Assembly (NCBI GenBank): GCA_963755155.1
Contig: CAVWIV010000009.1
Coordinates: 1 to 23,152, forward strand
DNA from: PALSA-612 sp963755155
Lineage (GTDB): Bacteria; Actinomycetota; Thermoleophilia; Gaiellales; Gaiellaceae
Direction of reading: 5' to 3'
DNA: 23,152 bases
Under the pieces are notes generated by a model. It was given only the letters and a program-made list of their open reading frames with translations. It made no database searches and was not told the origin of the DNA. The translations under genes were made by a program, and so were the position numbers. Shown in pieces: positions 7,104 through 15,340 of the stretch. Numbering within the stretch: the stretch's first letter is position 1; the number at the start of each line of letters is the position of its first letter.

Positions 7104-7910
7104 TCAGCTGACGGCGTCGCGCAGGACGTCGCGCGGTATGTGCCCGCCGGCGTACGTCGAGGTGCCGGCGGTCAGCAGCTCCTGCCCGCCCGCGTGTAGC
7201 GCTCCGTAGGCGGCGCCCGCGAGCAGGCTGCCGGTCGACACGCGGCGGACGCCTGCCGCAGCGAGCTCGGGAATCGCCGGCGCGGTCGCGAGCGCGAGCA
7301 CGTTCACGGGCACGCCGACTGCCTCGACGACCGCCTTGATCTGGCCGATGTCCGTGAGGCCGGGCGCGTAGACACAGTCCGCGCCCGCGTCGCGATAGGC
7401 GACAAGCCGCGCGATCGTGTCGTCGAGGTCGTCAATGCCGCGGATGTGGTTCTCGGCCCGGCCCGTGAGCACCATCGGCTCGGCGAGTCCGTGCGCTGCC
7501 TGAGCCGCTTCGGTAACCCGCTCGGCGGCGAGCCCGACGTCGTCGATCGCCCGCGCCACCGGGTCGTAGTCCTCGATCGAGCAGCCTGCAGCGCCGGCCT
7601 CGACCAACAGCCGCACGGTCTCCGCGACGCCGCCGGGCTCGTCGGGATAGCAACGCTCGGAGTCGACGTTGAGCGGCAGGTCGGTCGCGGCCGAGAGCGT
7701 CGCGACGTGTACGACGAGCTCGTCGCGCGTCACCTGCTGGTCGTCCTTGCCGAGCGTCCAGGCGAAGCCGGCGCTCGTCGTCGCCAGGGCCTCGAACCCC
7801 GCGGCGGCGAGGATCCGAGCCGACCCGGCATCCCACGGGTTCGGCATGACGAACAGCTGCTCGCGCTGGTGGAGCTCCCGGAAGCGCACGCGTCGCTGGT
7901 CGACGTTCAT
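7104..7910 (-). CDS. Isocitrate lyase/PEP mutase superfamily enzyme
   Basis: The 268-residue TIM-barrel protein carries MPNPWDAGSARIL (22-34), the NVDSERCY metal-site strand (81-88, with D83) and SIEDYDP (111-117, with E113). These are typical of the PEP mutase/methylisocitrate lyase branch. The KKCGH motif of true isocitrate lyases is absent, so it is more likely a C-C or P-C lyase or an oxaloacetate decarboxylase-like member acting on a 2-oxo acid with Mg(II). It is the second gene of a minus-strand pair: its ATG overlaps the kinase stop as ATGA (7907-7910). The substrate is not known. Confidence 0.87.
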   Translation of the reverse strand: MNVDQRRVRFRELHQREQLFVMPNPWDAGSARILAAAGFEALATTSAGFAWTLGKDDQQVTRDELVVHVATLSAATDLPLNVDSERCYPDEPGGVAETVRLLVEAGAAGCSIEDYDPVARAIDDVGLAAERVTEAAQAAHGLAEPMVLTGRAENHIRGIDDLDDTIARLVAYRDAGADCVYAPGLTDIGQIKAVVEAVGVPVNVLALATAPAIPELAAAGVRRVSTGSLLAGAAYGALHAGGQELLTAGTSTYAGGHIPRDVLRDAVS

Positions 7911-8524
7911 GAAGCGATCCTACGCACACGTTCCCGCTCGGCGTCCGTCACGTTCGGGTCGGCGATGCGGTACTCGCCTGCAGCTGGAAGCTCCGCCCGA
8001 GCCGCGTCGAGATCGACGTGGCGCAGGAAGAACCTCGTGAACAGGCGTCCCATCGCGCCTCCGCTTGTCGCGCAGATCACCCAGGTCATCGCGACGTCGA
8101 AGGCGGGGTTGCCCGCGCGCGCGTTCGCCCAGTCGATGACCACGGGGCCGCGGCTCGACAACAGGACGTTGTCCGGATGAAAGTCGACATGGAGCAGCCG
8201 TCCATCTCCGAAGGGGATCTCGTGAAGGCGGTGGTGAAGTTGGGCGAGTAGCTGCGCGTGGCCGCTCATACGCCACGGCCGCTGGCGGAGCTCCGCCAGC
8301 ATCGTCGGCCCACCGATGCGCTCGAGCACGAGCGAGTCGTCGCGCACCTCGAGCACGACCGGCACGGGGAAGCCATTCGCGGCGGCGAGCTCCATGATCT
8401 CGGCCTCACGGGCCGGGTTGCCACCCGCCTTGAAACGCCTCAGCACGCGGCCGTTCCCTAGGTCGAGGATCTCCGAGGCACGCCCCTCCGCCAGCACGTC
8501 CACGATCCCTAGTATGGGCGGCAT
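7907..8524 (-). CDS. APH-like small-molecule phosphotransferase
   Basis: The 205-residue kinase-like protein has the catalytic loop LLHVDFHPDNVLL (111-122; D114 and N119) and the metal-binding D131 in VVIDWANARAGNP, both hallmarks of the aminoglycoside phosphotransferase/choline kinase fold. The N-lobe is short (ATP-binding lysine probably K32 or near), making it smaller than the usual 250-300 residues. The start at 8524 was chosen because the next upstream in-frame residues lie inside the sigma-factor gene and look non-native. The target could be an antibiotic, a sugar or a metabolite; nothing supports resistance specifically. It is translationally coupled to the lyase, and its ATG overlaps the ATG of the divergent sigma gene. 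Confidence 0.82.
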   Translation of the reverse strand: MPPILGIVDVLAEGRASEILDLGNGRVLRRFKAGGNPAREAEIMELAAANGFPVPVVLEVRDDSLVLERIGGPTMLAELRQRPWRMSGHAQLLAQLHHRLHEIPFGDGRLLHVDFHPDNVLLSSRGPVVIDWANARAGNPAFDVAMTWVICATSGGAMGRLFTRFFLRHVDLDAARAELPAAGEYRIADPNVTDAERERVRRIAS

Positions 8525-9473
8525 GCCGCAGCCGGCCGCCGCTTTCGCCACGGAAAACCTCGAGCAGTACCGCGGAGAGCTCACCGGTTACTGCTACCGG
8601 ATGCTCGGCTCGCCGTTCGACGCCGAGGACGCCGTCCAGGAGACACTCGTGCGAGCGTGGCGCGGACTCGACCGCTTCGAAGGCCGGGCCGCGCTCCGTT
8701 CGTGGCTCTACCGGATCGCGACGAACGTCTGCCTCGACATGGTCGACGCGCGGAAGCACCGCGCCCTGCCGATGGACTTCGGGCCGGCCCAGGAGCCCGT
8801 GATCGCGAACCTCAACGTGCTCCCCGGGTCGACGTGGGTGGAGCCGATCCCTGACCCCGCGGTGGTCACCGAGGCTCGTGAGACGATCCGGCTCGCCTTC
8901 GTCGCCGCGCTCCAACACCTCCCGCCGCGGCAGCGCGCGGCGCTCATCCTCTGCGAGGTGCTCCGCTGGCAGGCGTCCGAAGCCGCGGAGCTGCTGGAGA
9001 CGAGCGTCGCTTCGGTGAACAGCGCGCTCCAGCGAGCGCGGGCGACGCTGGAAGAGCGCAAGGCCAGCCCCGAGGCATCGCCGCCAGTCGACGACGCGGA
9101 CGCCGAACTGCTCGCGCGCTACGTCGCCGCCTTCGAGTCGTACGACATGGAGGCGCTGACATCGCTCATCCACGAGGACGCGACGCAGTCGATGCCGCCG
9201 TACGACATGTGGCTCGCCGGCCGCGACGACATCCTCGCCTGGTGGGTCGGGCCCGGTGCGGGCTGCAGCGACTCGCGGCTCGTGCCTACCGTCGGGGCGA
9301 ACGGCGCGCCGGCGTTCGGGCAGTACAAGCCGAACGACGCGGGCGACGGCTACGAGCCGTGGTCACTCCAGGTGCTCGAGATCGCCGGCGGCAAGGTCGT
9401 CGGCTTCACGTTCTTCCTCGATACCGAGAGGGTCTTCCCGCTCTTCGGGCTGCCTCTCGAGTATCCCGCGTAG
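8514..9473 (+). CDS. SigG-like ECF sigma factor with SnoaL-like C-terminal domain
   Basis: Region 2 (YCYRMLGSPFDAEDAVQET, then RSWLYRIATNVCLD) and region 4 (LPPRQRAALILCEVL, then AAELLETSVASVNSALQRAR) are clear. About 110 residues follow (AELLARYVAAFESYDMEALTSL...) with the shape of a SnoaL/NTF2-like domain. This layout matches SigG/TIGR02960-type ECF factors, which lack a classical anti-sigma factor and may be gated by their own tail. Two in-frame ATGs exist, at 8514 and 8523, giving 319 or 316 residues; neither has a good Shine-Dalgarno. The second overlaps the divergent kinase start. The 3' end overlaps the minus-strand STAS frame by about 110 bp. A STAS neighbour suggests a partner, but that is inference. 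Confidence 0.88.
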   Translation: MGGMPQPAAAFATENLEQYRGELTGYCYRMLGSPFDAEDAVQETLVRAWRGLDRFEGRAALRSWLYRIATNVCLDMVDARKHRALPMDFGPAQEPVIANLNVLPGSTWVEPIPDPAVVTEARETIRLAFVAALQHLPPRQRAALILCEVLRWQASEAAELLETSVASVNSALQRARATLEERKASPEASPPVDDADAELLARYVAAFESYDMEALTSLIHEDATQSMPPYDMWLAGRDDILAWWVGPGAGCSDSRLVPTVGANGAPAFGQYKPNDAGDGYEPWSLQVLEIAGGKVVGFTFFLDTERVFPLFGLPLEYPA

Positions 9474-9682
9474 GCCCATGAAGTCGACGAGCTCGAGCAG
9501 TTGCGCGGACGCGTTCTGAAGCCGAATCTCGGAGCCGTTCCGGCGCGCGGCAAGCTGCAGCCGCGCCAGCGCGTCGACCGTGACCGCGTCCGGCGCGAAT
9601 CCCCGTACGTCGACGAGCGTCATCCCCACCCTCTGGTAGACGACGGAGCTCGGGAATCCTCATCGCGGCCGATGAGTTTCAG
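9363..9682 (-). pseudogene. STAS-domain protein, frameshifted
   Basis: The conserved C-terminal half lies in one frame from 9629 (TLVDVRGFAPDAVTVDALARLQ, then NASAQLLELVDFMGLRGIL), and resembles small STAS proteins found beside SigG-like factors. The matching N-terminal half is split over two other frames: LKLIGRDE (about 9682-9659) and IPELRRLPEGG (about 9657-9625). Dropping one G in GAGGATT and one G in the GGGG run would join them. The C-terminus runs on about 30 residues past the usual family end and into the sigma gene. An 88-residue protein from 9629 could still be made but would lack the first strand and helix. If whole, such proteins are thought to act as switch or scaffold partners. 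Confidence 0.6.
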
Positions 9683-9708
9683 GACTGGACGGGGTCTACG
9701 GGTCTGAC

Positions 9709-11154
9709 ATGACGATGGACAATCGCAAACGCTGGCTCGCACTCCTCGTGCTCTGTCTCGGCGACCTCATGATCGTCCTCGACGTGACGATCGTCGGCGT
9801 GGCGCTGCCGTCGATCCGCGAGGACCTCGGCTTCTCCGAGGAGTCGCTCGCGTGGGTCGTGAACGCATACCTCATCACGTTCGGCGGCTTCCTCCTCCTG
9901 GGCGGACGGCTCGGAGACCTGTTCGGCCACCGGCGGCTGTTCCTCATCGGCATCGGGCTCTTCACGTTCGCCTCGCTGGCCTGCGGGCTCTCGACGTCGC
10001 AGGAGATGCTCGTCATCGCGCGCGCCGTGCAGGGCGTCGGAGGCGCGATCGTTTCGGCCGTCGCCCTATCGCTGATGATGATGCTGTTCACCACGCCGGC
10101 CGAGAGGGCGAAGGCAATGGGCATCTTCGGCTTCGTCGCCTCGGGTGGCGGATCGCTCGGTGTGCTGCTCGGCGGCATCCTCACCGACGTCCTCAACTGG
10201 CACTGGATCTTCCTCGTCAACATCCCCGTCGGGATCCTCGTCGTCGGGCTCTCACTGTGGCTCATCCCCGCTGCACGCGTGCCGACAGCAGCAAAACGCC
10301 TCGACGTTTGGGGGGCGGTCACCGTCACCGCTTCACTGATGATCGCCGTCTACGCGATCGTGAACGGGAACGGCGTCGGGTGGCTGACCCCTCGCACGCT
10401 TGGCCTGCTGGCCGTTTCCGTCGTGCTCCTCGGCGCCTTCCTCCTCATCGAGTCCCGGGTCTCATCGCCGCTCATGCCGCTCGGCCTCTTCCGCCACCGC
10501 AACCTCTCGGTCTCGAACGCCATCGGCGTGCTCTGGGCGGCATCGATGTTCGCGTGGTTCTTCCTCTCCGCGCTCTACCTCCAGCTTGTGCTCGGCTACA
10601 GCCCGCTAGAGGTCGGATTGGCGTTCTTGCCGGCGAACCTCATCATGGGCGCCTTCTCGATCGGCCTGTCGGCAAGGCTCGTCATGCGCTACGGGATCCG
10701 GATCCCTGCGGCGACCGGGCTCGGCCTGGCGGCGATCGGCGGGCTGCTCTTTGCCCGCGCTCCCGTCGACGGGAGCTTCGGCTCCGACGTGCTGCTGCCG
10801 ATGATCCTGCTCGGCATCGGCGCCGGCATGGCGTTCAACCCCATTCTGCTGGCGGCCATGGGAGACGTGGCGCCGGAGGAGGCGGGGCTCGCTTCCGGCA
10901 TGGTCAACACGTCGTTCATGATGGGCGGCGCGCTCGGCCTGGCAGTGCTCGCCAGCCTCGCCGCGTGGCGTTCCGACGAGCTGCTCGCCGCAGGCGAGAG
11001 CACTGAGGCGGCGCTCACGGGCGGCTACCACGCCGCGTTCCTGCTCGGAGCGCTGTTCGCCGCCCTGGGGGCCGTAGCCGCGGCGACGCTCTTGCGGCCG
11101 GTGCCCACGGAAGCCGCCGCCCACGGCGAGCCGGCGTCCGCGGAGGCTCACTAG
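9709..11154 (+). CDS. MFS multidrug exporter, DHA2 (EmrB/QacA) type
   Basis: The 481-residue protein has about 14 hydrophobic helices. Motif D1 (LDVTIVGVALPSI, about 25-37), motif A (GGRLGDLFGHRR, 65-76) and a motif C-like glycine-rich helix (GSLGVLLGGILTD) identify a 14-helix proton-coupled drug exporter. It follows the sigma/STAS pair but reads from its own start. The ATG at 9709 has no strong Shine-Dalgarno; a second in-frame ATG lies at 9715. The C-terminus ends in a short hydrophilic Ala/Glu-rich tail. The hydrolase that follows starts 10 bp downstream and probably shares the transcript. Substrates are not predictable. Confidence 0.92.
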   Translation: MTMDNRKRWLALLVLCLGDLMIVLDVTIVGVALPSIREDLGFSEESLAWVVNAYLITFGGFLLLGGRLGDLFGHRRLFLIGIGLFTFASLACGLSTSQEMLVIARAVQGVGGAIVSAVALSLMMMLFTTPAERAKAMGIFGFVASGGGSLGVLLGGILTDVLNWHWIFLVNIPVGILVVGLSLWLIPAARVPTAAKRLDVWGAVTVTASLMIAVYAIVNGNGVGWLTPRTLGLLAVSVVLLGAFLLIESRVSSPLMPLGLFRHRNLSVSNAIGVLWAASMFAWFFLSALYLQLVLGYSPLEVGLAFLPANLIMGAFSIGLSARLVMRYGIRIPAATGLGLAAIGGLLFARAPVDGSFGSDVLLPMILLGIGAGMAFNPILLAAMGDVAPEEAGLASGMVNTSFMMGGALGLAVLASLAAWRSDELLAAGESTEAALTGGYHAAFLLGALFAALGAVAAATLLRPVPTEAAAHGEPASAEAH

Positions 11155-11164
11155 GCTCTTTCGC

Positions 11165-11986
11165 GTGTCGTACGCGACGAACGCGGCCGACGGGACGCGG
11201 GTCTACTTCGAGGACGACGGCGGTGCGGGGACGCCCGTTGTCCTGTACGGCGGCATCCTCGATTCGGTGGAGCTCGTCCGGCGCGAGCCGATTCCGCTCG
11301 CGCTGCAGGAGCTCGGCGACGAGTTCCGGCTGATCTACGCCGACCACCGCGGCCTTGGGAGGAGCGACAAGCCAGGTGACGTGGCCTCCTACGCGATGCC
11401 GTTGAAGGCGTCAGACGCCGTCGCAATCCTCGACGAGCTCGGCATCGAGCGAGCGCACTTCGCCGGTGCGTCCTACGGTGGAAGGCTCTGTTTCGGCATC
11501 GGCGAGCACGCCGCAGACCGCGTGTTGTCGCTCGTCGCCGGCGGGCAGCAGCCGTTTGCGATCGACCCGGAAGGCCCGATCGCCCGAGTCGTCAGCGGCG
11601 TGCTCGACAAGACGCGACGCGAGGGAGCCGTTGCGTTCGTCGAGGCACTCGAGGAGTTCTGGGAGGCACGGTTTCCGGACGACTTCAGGGACAGCTATCT
11701 GGCCCAGGACGGCGCGGCGCTGGCAGCCGCCGCCGAGGCGATGCTGACGGAGGGCGATCTCTCCTCCGACCTCCGGGCATGGAGCGTTCCATGTCTCATC
11801 TATCTCGGCGCGGGGGACGTCGACTTCTTCGAGCAGGCTCGGCGGGCGGCGAGTGAGATCCCGAACGCCGAATTCGTCGGCCTCGAGGGGCTCGACCACT
11901 ACGGCGCCCATTTCCTGTCCGAGCGCATCATCCCGGCTGTGCTGCGCACGCTCCGCGGTGCGTCAGGCCACGCGCTCTCGGCATGA
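11165..11986 (+). CDS. Alpha/beta hydrolase
   Basis: The 273-residue protein shows the nucleophile elbow GASYGG with S103, an oxyanion-type strand (VVLYGGILDS), the DHRGLGRSD loop (60-68), an acid near AGDVD (D218 or D220) and a histidine near the end (EGLDHYGAH, H245 or H249). The fold and length fit esterases, haloperoxidase-like and carboxylester hydrolases. It uses a GTG start, 10 bp after the exporter stop, so an exporter-hydrolase operon is likely; the enzyme might modify what is exported, but nothing shows this. Its 3' end overlaps the convergent DUF5701 gene by 24 bp. Confidence 0.88.
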   Translation: MSYATNAADGTRVYFEDDGGAGTPVVLYGGILDSVELVRREPIPLALQELGDEFRLIYADHRGLGRSDKPGDVASYAMPLKASDAVAILDELGIERAHFAGASYGGRLCFGIGEHAADRVLSLVAGGQQPFAIDPEGPIARVVSGVLDKTRREGAVAFVEALEEFWEARFPDDFRDSYLAQDGAALAAAAEAMLTEGDLSSDLRAWSVPCLIYLGAGDVDFFEQARRAASEIPNAEFVGLEGLDHYGAHFLSERIIPAVLRTLRGASGHALSA

Positions 11987-12409
11987 GGCGGCGCCGAGCC
12001 ACGAGTGCGGCGCGCCAGCCCAGCACCAGCCGAGCCTCGGCCTGCCGCTGCTGAGCCAGAGCGCGGGAACGCGGCGATCGCCGCGGCGCGACCCGAGCAG
12101 CGAGAACGCGTTCTCCGTCTTCAGCACGTCCGGTGAGCGCGAGAGGACGGCGATGCCCTCCTCGATCGTCAGCGGGGAGCGGCCGCGCTCGAGAATCCGC
12201 GGCAGCGCGTCGTCCGGAGTCACGTCGAAGAACTCGGCGCCGAGGTCGACGTCATGGAGCACGTACGACGGCGCGTCCGGGATCTCGATCGCCGCGATCG
12301 GCACGTAGTCCGCCGGCGTCGTCGGATCCATGCCGACGAAGCCGCCGACCCGCGCCAGCGCATCCGCGGCGGACTCCAGCTCTGCCTTCACCACCACGAC
12401 TCCAGCCAT
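11963..12409 (-). CDS. DUF5701 family protein
   Basis: The 148-residue protein contains the DUF5701 core: DPTTPADYVPIAAIEIPDAP (about 33-52), VLHDVDLGAEF, RSPLTIEEGIAVL, then LLGSRRGDRRVPALW and LGWCWAGAPHSWLG at the end. The final aromatic-rich block is very constant in this actinobacterial family, whose function is unknown. It is shorter than members of about 200 residues: the N-terminal leader seems reduced. The Met at 12409 is preferred over the one at 12427 because AAGGG precedes it and conserved sequence starts there. It is soluble and single on the minus strand. Confidence 0.78.
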   Translation of the reverse strand: MAGVVVVKAELESAADALARVGGFVGMDPTTPADYVPIAAIEIPDAPSYVLHDVDLGAEFFDVTPDDALPRILERGRSPLTIEEGIAVLSRSPDVLKTENAFSLLGSRRGDRRVPALWLSSGRPRLGWCWAGAPHSWLGAASCRERVA

Positions 12410-12412
12410 CGC

Positions 12413-12440
12413 TTGACACCCTTTCACTCCGTTGTAATGC
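12413..12440 (+). promoter_or_regulatory. Putative sigma-70-type promoter
   Basis: A perfect -35 hexamer TTGACA (12413-12418), a 16-bp spacer and a weaker -10 TAATGC (12435-12440) sit upstream of the coiled-coil gene at 12475. The predicted leader would be about 28-30 bases. The -35 box touches the start region of the divergent DUF5701 gene. Confidence 0.4.
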
Positions 12441-12474
12441 TCGTCGCTGGGTAGCGAGTCGCAGAGGGTTTCGG

Positions 12475-12789
12475 GTGTACCGGACTGTCGAACGCTACTG
12501 CGGCATTCTGCGAGAAGCCGCCGCGCAGGCCGTCGAGCTGCTCGCGGGCGAGCTCGATGACGAGGTGGCCGACGCGCGCGGCTCGCTCGACGTGCTCCGC
12601 TCTGCGGAGACCCGCCGGGTCACTCGGTCAGACCCCGAGGCCAGACGTCTCCGGGACGCGACGGAAGAGACGATCAACGAGCGAGTCGCGGCGGCGGAGC
12701 GCCTGGGCGAGTATCGCGAGCAAGTCGCGGCGCAAGTCGAGCAGGACCTCGACGACCTGCTCGAGGCGCTTCGCACTTCAGGCGCCTAA
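12475..12789 (+). CDS. Small coiled-coil protein, unknown function
   Basis: This 104-residue protein opens at GTG 12475, preceded by GAGGG about seven bases upstream. It is rich in Glu, Arg, Ala and Leu with heptad-like spacing (ILREAAAQAVELLAGELDDEV; RLRDATEETINERVAAAERL; QVEQDLDDLLEALR), so it should form long helices, probably a dimeric coiled coil. No signal or membrane segment is seen. The open frame extends much further upstream, but that part overlaps DUF5701 on the other strand and lacks protein-like composition. Its TAA stop overlaps the stop of the convergent small membrane protein. No family is recognised. Confidence 0.65.
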   Translation: MYRTVERYCGILREAAAQAVELLAGELDDEVADARGSLDVLRSAETRRVTRSDPEARRLRDATEETINERVAAAERLGEYREQVAAQVEQDLDDLLEALRTSGA

Positions 12790-12941
12790 CGCCGCGCCGT
12801 CCTCGCATGGACGGCGCTGAGGTCGAGCGCAATCGCGAACAGCAGGCTCCCCGCCCACCAGTTGACGGGGTCGAAGGTCAGGGGCTCCTCGTCGCCGACG
12901 AGATCCCAGATCAGCCAGACGAAGAACCAGAGCAGTGTCAT
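12786..12941 (-). CDS. 51-residue membrane protein
   Basis: ATG at 12941 has a strong Shine-Dalgarno (GGAGGGC) just upstream on the minus strand. The product has a first hydrophobic helix (LLWFFVWLIWDLV, about 3-15), an acidic turn (GDEEPLTFDP), a second helix (WWAGSLLFAIALDL, about 28-41) and a basic tail (ARTARR). This looks like a two-helix hairpin membrane peptide with both ends on the same side. No family name is known to me. Its 3' end is interleaved with an inverted repeat that may end transcription of the convergent coiled-coil gene. Confidence 0.6.
   Translation of the reverse strand: MTLLWFFVWLIWDLVGDEEPLTFDPVNWWAGSLLFAIALDLSAVHARTARR
12794..12817. terminator. Perfect 9-bp hairpin at convergent gene ends
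   Basis: GCGCCGTCC, a six-base loop and GGACGGCGC form a perfect GC-rich stem five bases after the coiled-coil gene stop and inside the last codons of the small membrane protein. No T run follows on either strand, so it is an atypical or factor-assisted terminator; an RNA-stability role is equally possible. Confidence 0.45.
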
Positions 12942-13019
12942 GCGCCCTCCGGGTTCGTGTGTCAAGCGGAATCTATGCGGTGCCCGTGCGTTGTAACGAG
13001 TTCGTCACCACTTAGCGAT

Positions 13020-13039
13020 GAGTTCGGCGAGTAGAACTC
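13020..13039. promoter_or_regulatory. Inverted repeat upstream of the MMPL gene, possible repressor site
   Basis: GAGTTC, eight bases, GAACTC gives a perfect 6-bp dyad; one step out it becomes 8 of 9 pairs. A third GAGTTC half-site lies at 12998-13003. The position, 34 bp before the MMPL start, suits a TetR-type operator, but no regulator gene is adjacent. Confidence 0.35.
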
Positions 13040-13072
13040 GTCTATTCCCCAGACACGACGAGAGGACGCGAG

Positions 13073-15340
13073 ATGACGGAAGGCACCGAGCGACGGGCAG
13101 CGAACGAACGACTTTCGACGGGAGGACTGTCCCGTTGGATGCGGCGCTGCGCAACGCATCCCTGGCGCGTCATCGGCGCGTGGCTCGGCATCTTCGCCGC
13201 GCTCATCGTCCTCACGATCTCGTTCGCCGGCTCGCTCCGCGACGAGTTCGAGATTCCTGGCTCGGACACGCAAAGGGCAACGGACCTCATCGAGGCCGAG
13301 TTCGCCGAGGAGCAGGGTGGAGTGCTGAACGTCGTCTTCGCCGCGCCCCCGGGGCAGCAGCTCGACACGCCTGAGCGAAGACAGGCGATCGACGAGGCGA
13401 TCGAGCGACTTGGCAGCTCCGAGTTCGCGCCGACCGAGGACGCAGCGGGTCTCGAGAGCGTCGAGACACCCTTTACCGAGGACACCGTCTCCGACGACGG
13501 GCGCATCGCGTACGCGGAGGCCCAGTTCGACCGGGTGATCTACGAGAAGGATCGCGAGTCCGTCGTTTCCGTCCAGGAGGCTGTCCGCGAGACGGTCGAG
13601 CCGGCCGGTGTGCAAGTGGAGTTCAACGGCGACGCCGAGTTCCCGCCGCTCGAGCAGGGAACGCAGGAGCTGCTCGGCCTGCTCGCGGCCCTCATCGTGT
13701 TGCTCATCGTCTTCCGGACGTTCGTGGCGACGTCGATCCCGCTCGCGCTCGCCATCACCGCCGTCGCGACCGCGTTCCTCCTTTTGTTCCTCCTGGCGGG
13801 GCTGACCGACATCAACACGATCACGCCGCTGCTGGTGTCGATGATCGGGCTCGGTGTCGGCATCGACTACTCGCTCTTCATCGTCACGCGATTCCGCCAG
13901 TTTCTGCACGACGGTATGTCGCCGGCCGACGCCGCCGCCGAAGCCGGCTCGTCAGCCGGGCGGGCAGTCCTGTTCGCAGGCCTGACGGTCGCGATCTCCG
14001 TGAGCGGTCTCGCGATCTTCGGCCTCGATTTCGTGACGAAGCTCGGGATCGGCTCGGCGCTCGGCGTCCTCACCACCGTCCTGATCGCGAACTCGCTGCT
14101 GATCGCAGTGCTCGCGAAGCTCGGGCACAAGATCGACCGGCTGAAGGTGCCGTTCCTGCGCCAGATCGACGACTCCGAGGAGGGCAGGCAGAAGACCCCC
14201 ATCGCCCGCTGGGGCCGATTCGTCACTAGGAATGCGAGGATCATCTTCCCGGTGGTTCTCGTGGCCGGCCTCGTGCTCGCGGGAACGTCGGCCCTCGTCC
14301 GCCTCGGCGCGTCTGACCAGGGGACGCAGCCCAGGGAGCAGACGGCGCGCAAGGCCTACGACCTCTTGGCCCAGGGCTTCGGCCCCGGCTTCAACGCGCC
14401 GATCCCGATCGTCGTCGACGTGAACGGCGACGAGCAGGCTCCTCAGAGAATCGTCGACGGCGTCCGGGACCTCCCGAGCGTCGCCTCCGTGGACGAGCCG
14501 GTCTACAACGACCCGAAGACCGTCGCCATCGTCTTCGTGAAGCCGGCCTTCGCGCCACAGGCCGAGGGAACGGAGAAGCTCGTCGACACCCTGCGGGGCG
14601 ACGTGATCCCCGCGGCAACAGAGGGCGGGGACGCAGTCGTCTACGTCTCGGGTCTGACGGCGGCGTTCGCGGACATCGCCGACCGCATCATGGAACGCCT
14701 GCCGTTCTTCCTGTTGTACGTCATCGGGGTCACGTTCCTCGTGCTCGCGATGGCGTTCCGCTCGATCGTGATCTCGCTGACCGCCGCCGTCACGACGATC
14801 CTCTCCGCCTTCGTCGGCTTCGGCGTGCTGACGCTCGTGGTGCAGGAGGGCCACCTGCTGGGCCTGACCGGGCTCGATCGAACGGGGCCGATCGAGACGT
14901 TCGTGCCGCCTATCGCCTTCGCGATCCTCTTCGGGCTCTCGATGGACTACATGGTCTTCCTCATGAGCCGCATCCGCGAGGAACACGTCCACGGCCTCGC
15001 GACGAAGGAAGCCGTCGAGCAGGGCATCGCGGGCGTCGGACGCGTCATCGTCGCCGCAGCCGTGATCATGGGGACGGTCTTCTCCGCCTTCATCCTCACG
15101 CCCGAGCGGGTTTCCAAGGAATTCGGGATCCTGCTCGCCGTCGCCATCCTCACGGACGCGCTCGTCGTGCGCATGACGCTCGTGCCGGCGTTCTTCACAC
15201 TGCTCGGAGAGAAGACGTGGTACATGCCGGGCTGGCTCGACCGCATCTTGCCGGGCATCACGATCGAGCCGCCCCACGACGGCAACGGGCGTGCGGCGGT
15301 GGCTACTGAGCAACCCGCGGAGGCGCGCGCCCGGACGTAA
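13073..15340 (+). CDS. MMPL/RND-family transporter
   Basis: The 755-residue protein has the duplicated RND layout: one N-terminal helix (about 32-53), a large exported loop, a block of five or six helices (about 200-350), then a second loop and helix block. Each half carries the MMPL GxxxDY motif on a transmembrane helix: GVGIDY (D265-Y266) and GLSMDY (D625-Y626), the proton-relay sites. It resembles actinobacterial MmpL and YdfJ-type exporters, which move lipids or drugs driven by protons. GACGCGAG precedes the ATG. Its last 38 bases overlap the convergent phosphatase gene. The substrate cannot be read from sequence. Confidence 0.92.
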   Translation: MTEGTERRAANERLSTGGLSRWMRRCATHPWRVIGAWLGIFAALIVLTISFAGSLRDEFEIPGSDTQRATDLIEAEFAEEQGGVLNVVFAAPPGQQLDTPERRQAIDEAIERLGSSEFAPTEDAAGLESVETPFTEDTVSDDGRIAYAEAQFDRVIYEKDRESVVSVQEAVRETVEPAGVQVEFNGDAEFPPLEQGTQELLGLLAALIVLLIVFRTFVATSIPLALAITAVATAFLLLFLLAGLTDINTITPLLVSMIGLGVGIDYSLFIVTRFRQFLHDGMSPADAAAEAGSSAGRAVLFAGLTVAISVSGLAIFGLDFVTKLGIGSALGVLTTVLIANSLLIAVLAKLGHKIDRLKVPFLRQIDDSEEGRQKTPIARWGRFVTRNARIIFPVVLVAGLVLAGTSALVRLGASDQGTQPREQTARKAYDLLAQGFGPGFNAPIPIVVDVNGDEQAPQRIVDGVRDLPSVASVDEPVYNDPKTVAIVFVKPAFAPQAEGTEKLVDTLRGDVIPAATEGGDAVVYVSGLTAAFADIADRIMERLPFFLLYVIGVTFLVLAMAFRSIVISLTAAVTTILSAFVGFGVLTLVVQEGHLLGLTGLDRTGPIETFVPPIAFAILFGLSMDYMVFLMSRIREEHVHGLATKEAVEQGIAGVGRVIVAAAVIMGTVFSAFILTPERVSKEFGILLAVAILTDALVVRMTLVPAFFTLLGEKTWYMPGWLDRILPGITIEPPHDGNGRAAVATEQPAEARART

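Noticed and set aside
8316..8513. Longer N-terminus for the ECF sigma factor
   Set aside because: It lies wholly over the kinase gene and is Ser/Arg-rich; ATG 8514 or 8523 fits the family.
12133..12474. Upstream extension of the coiled-coil gene frame
   Set aside because: Antisense to DUF5701 and made of Arg/Ser/Pro runs; the GTG at 12475 has a ribosome-binding site.
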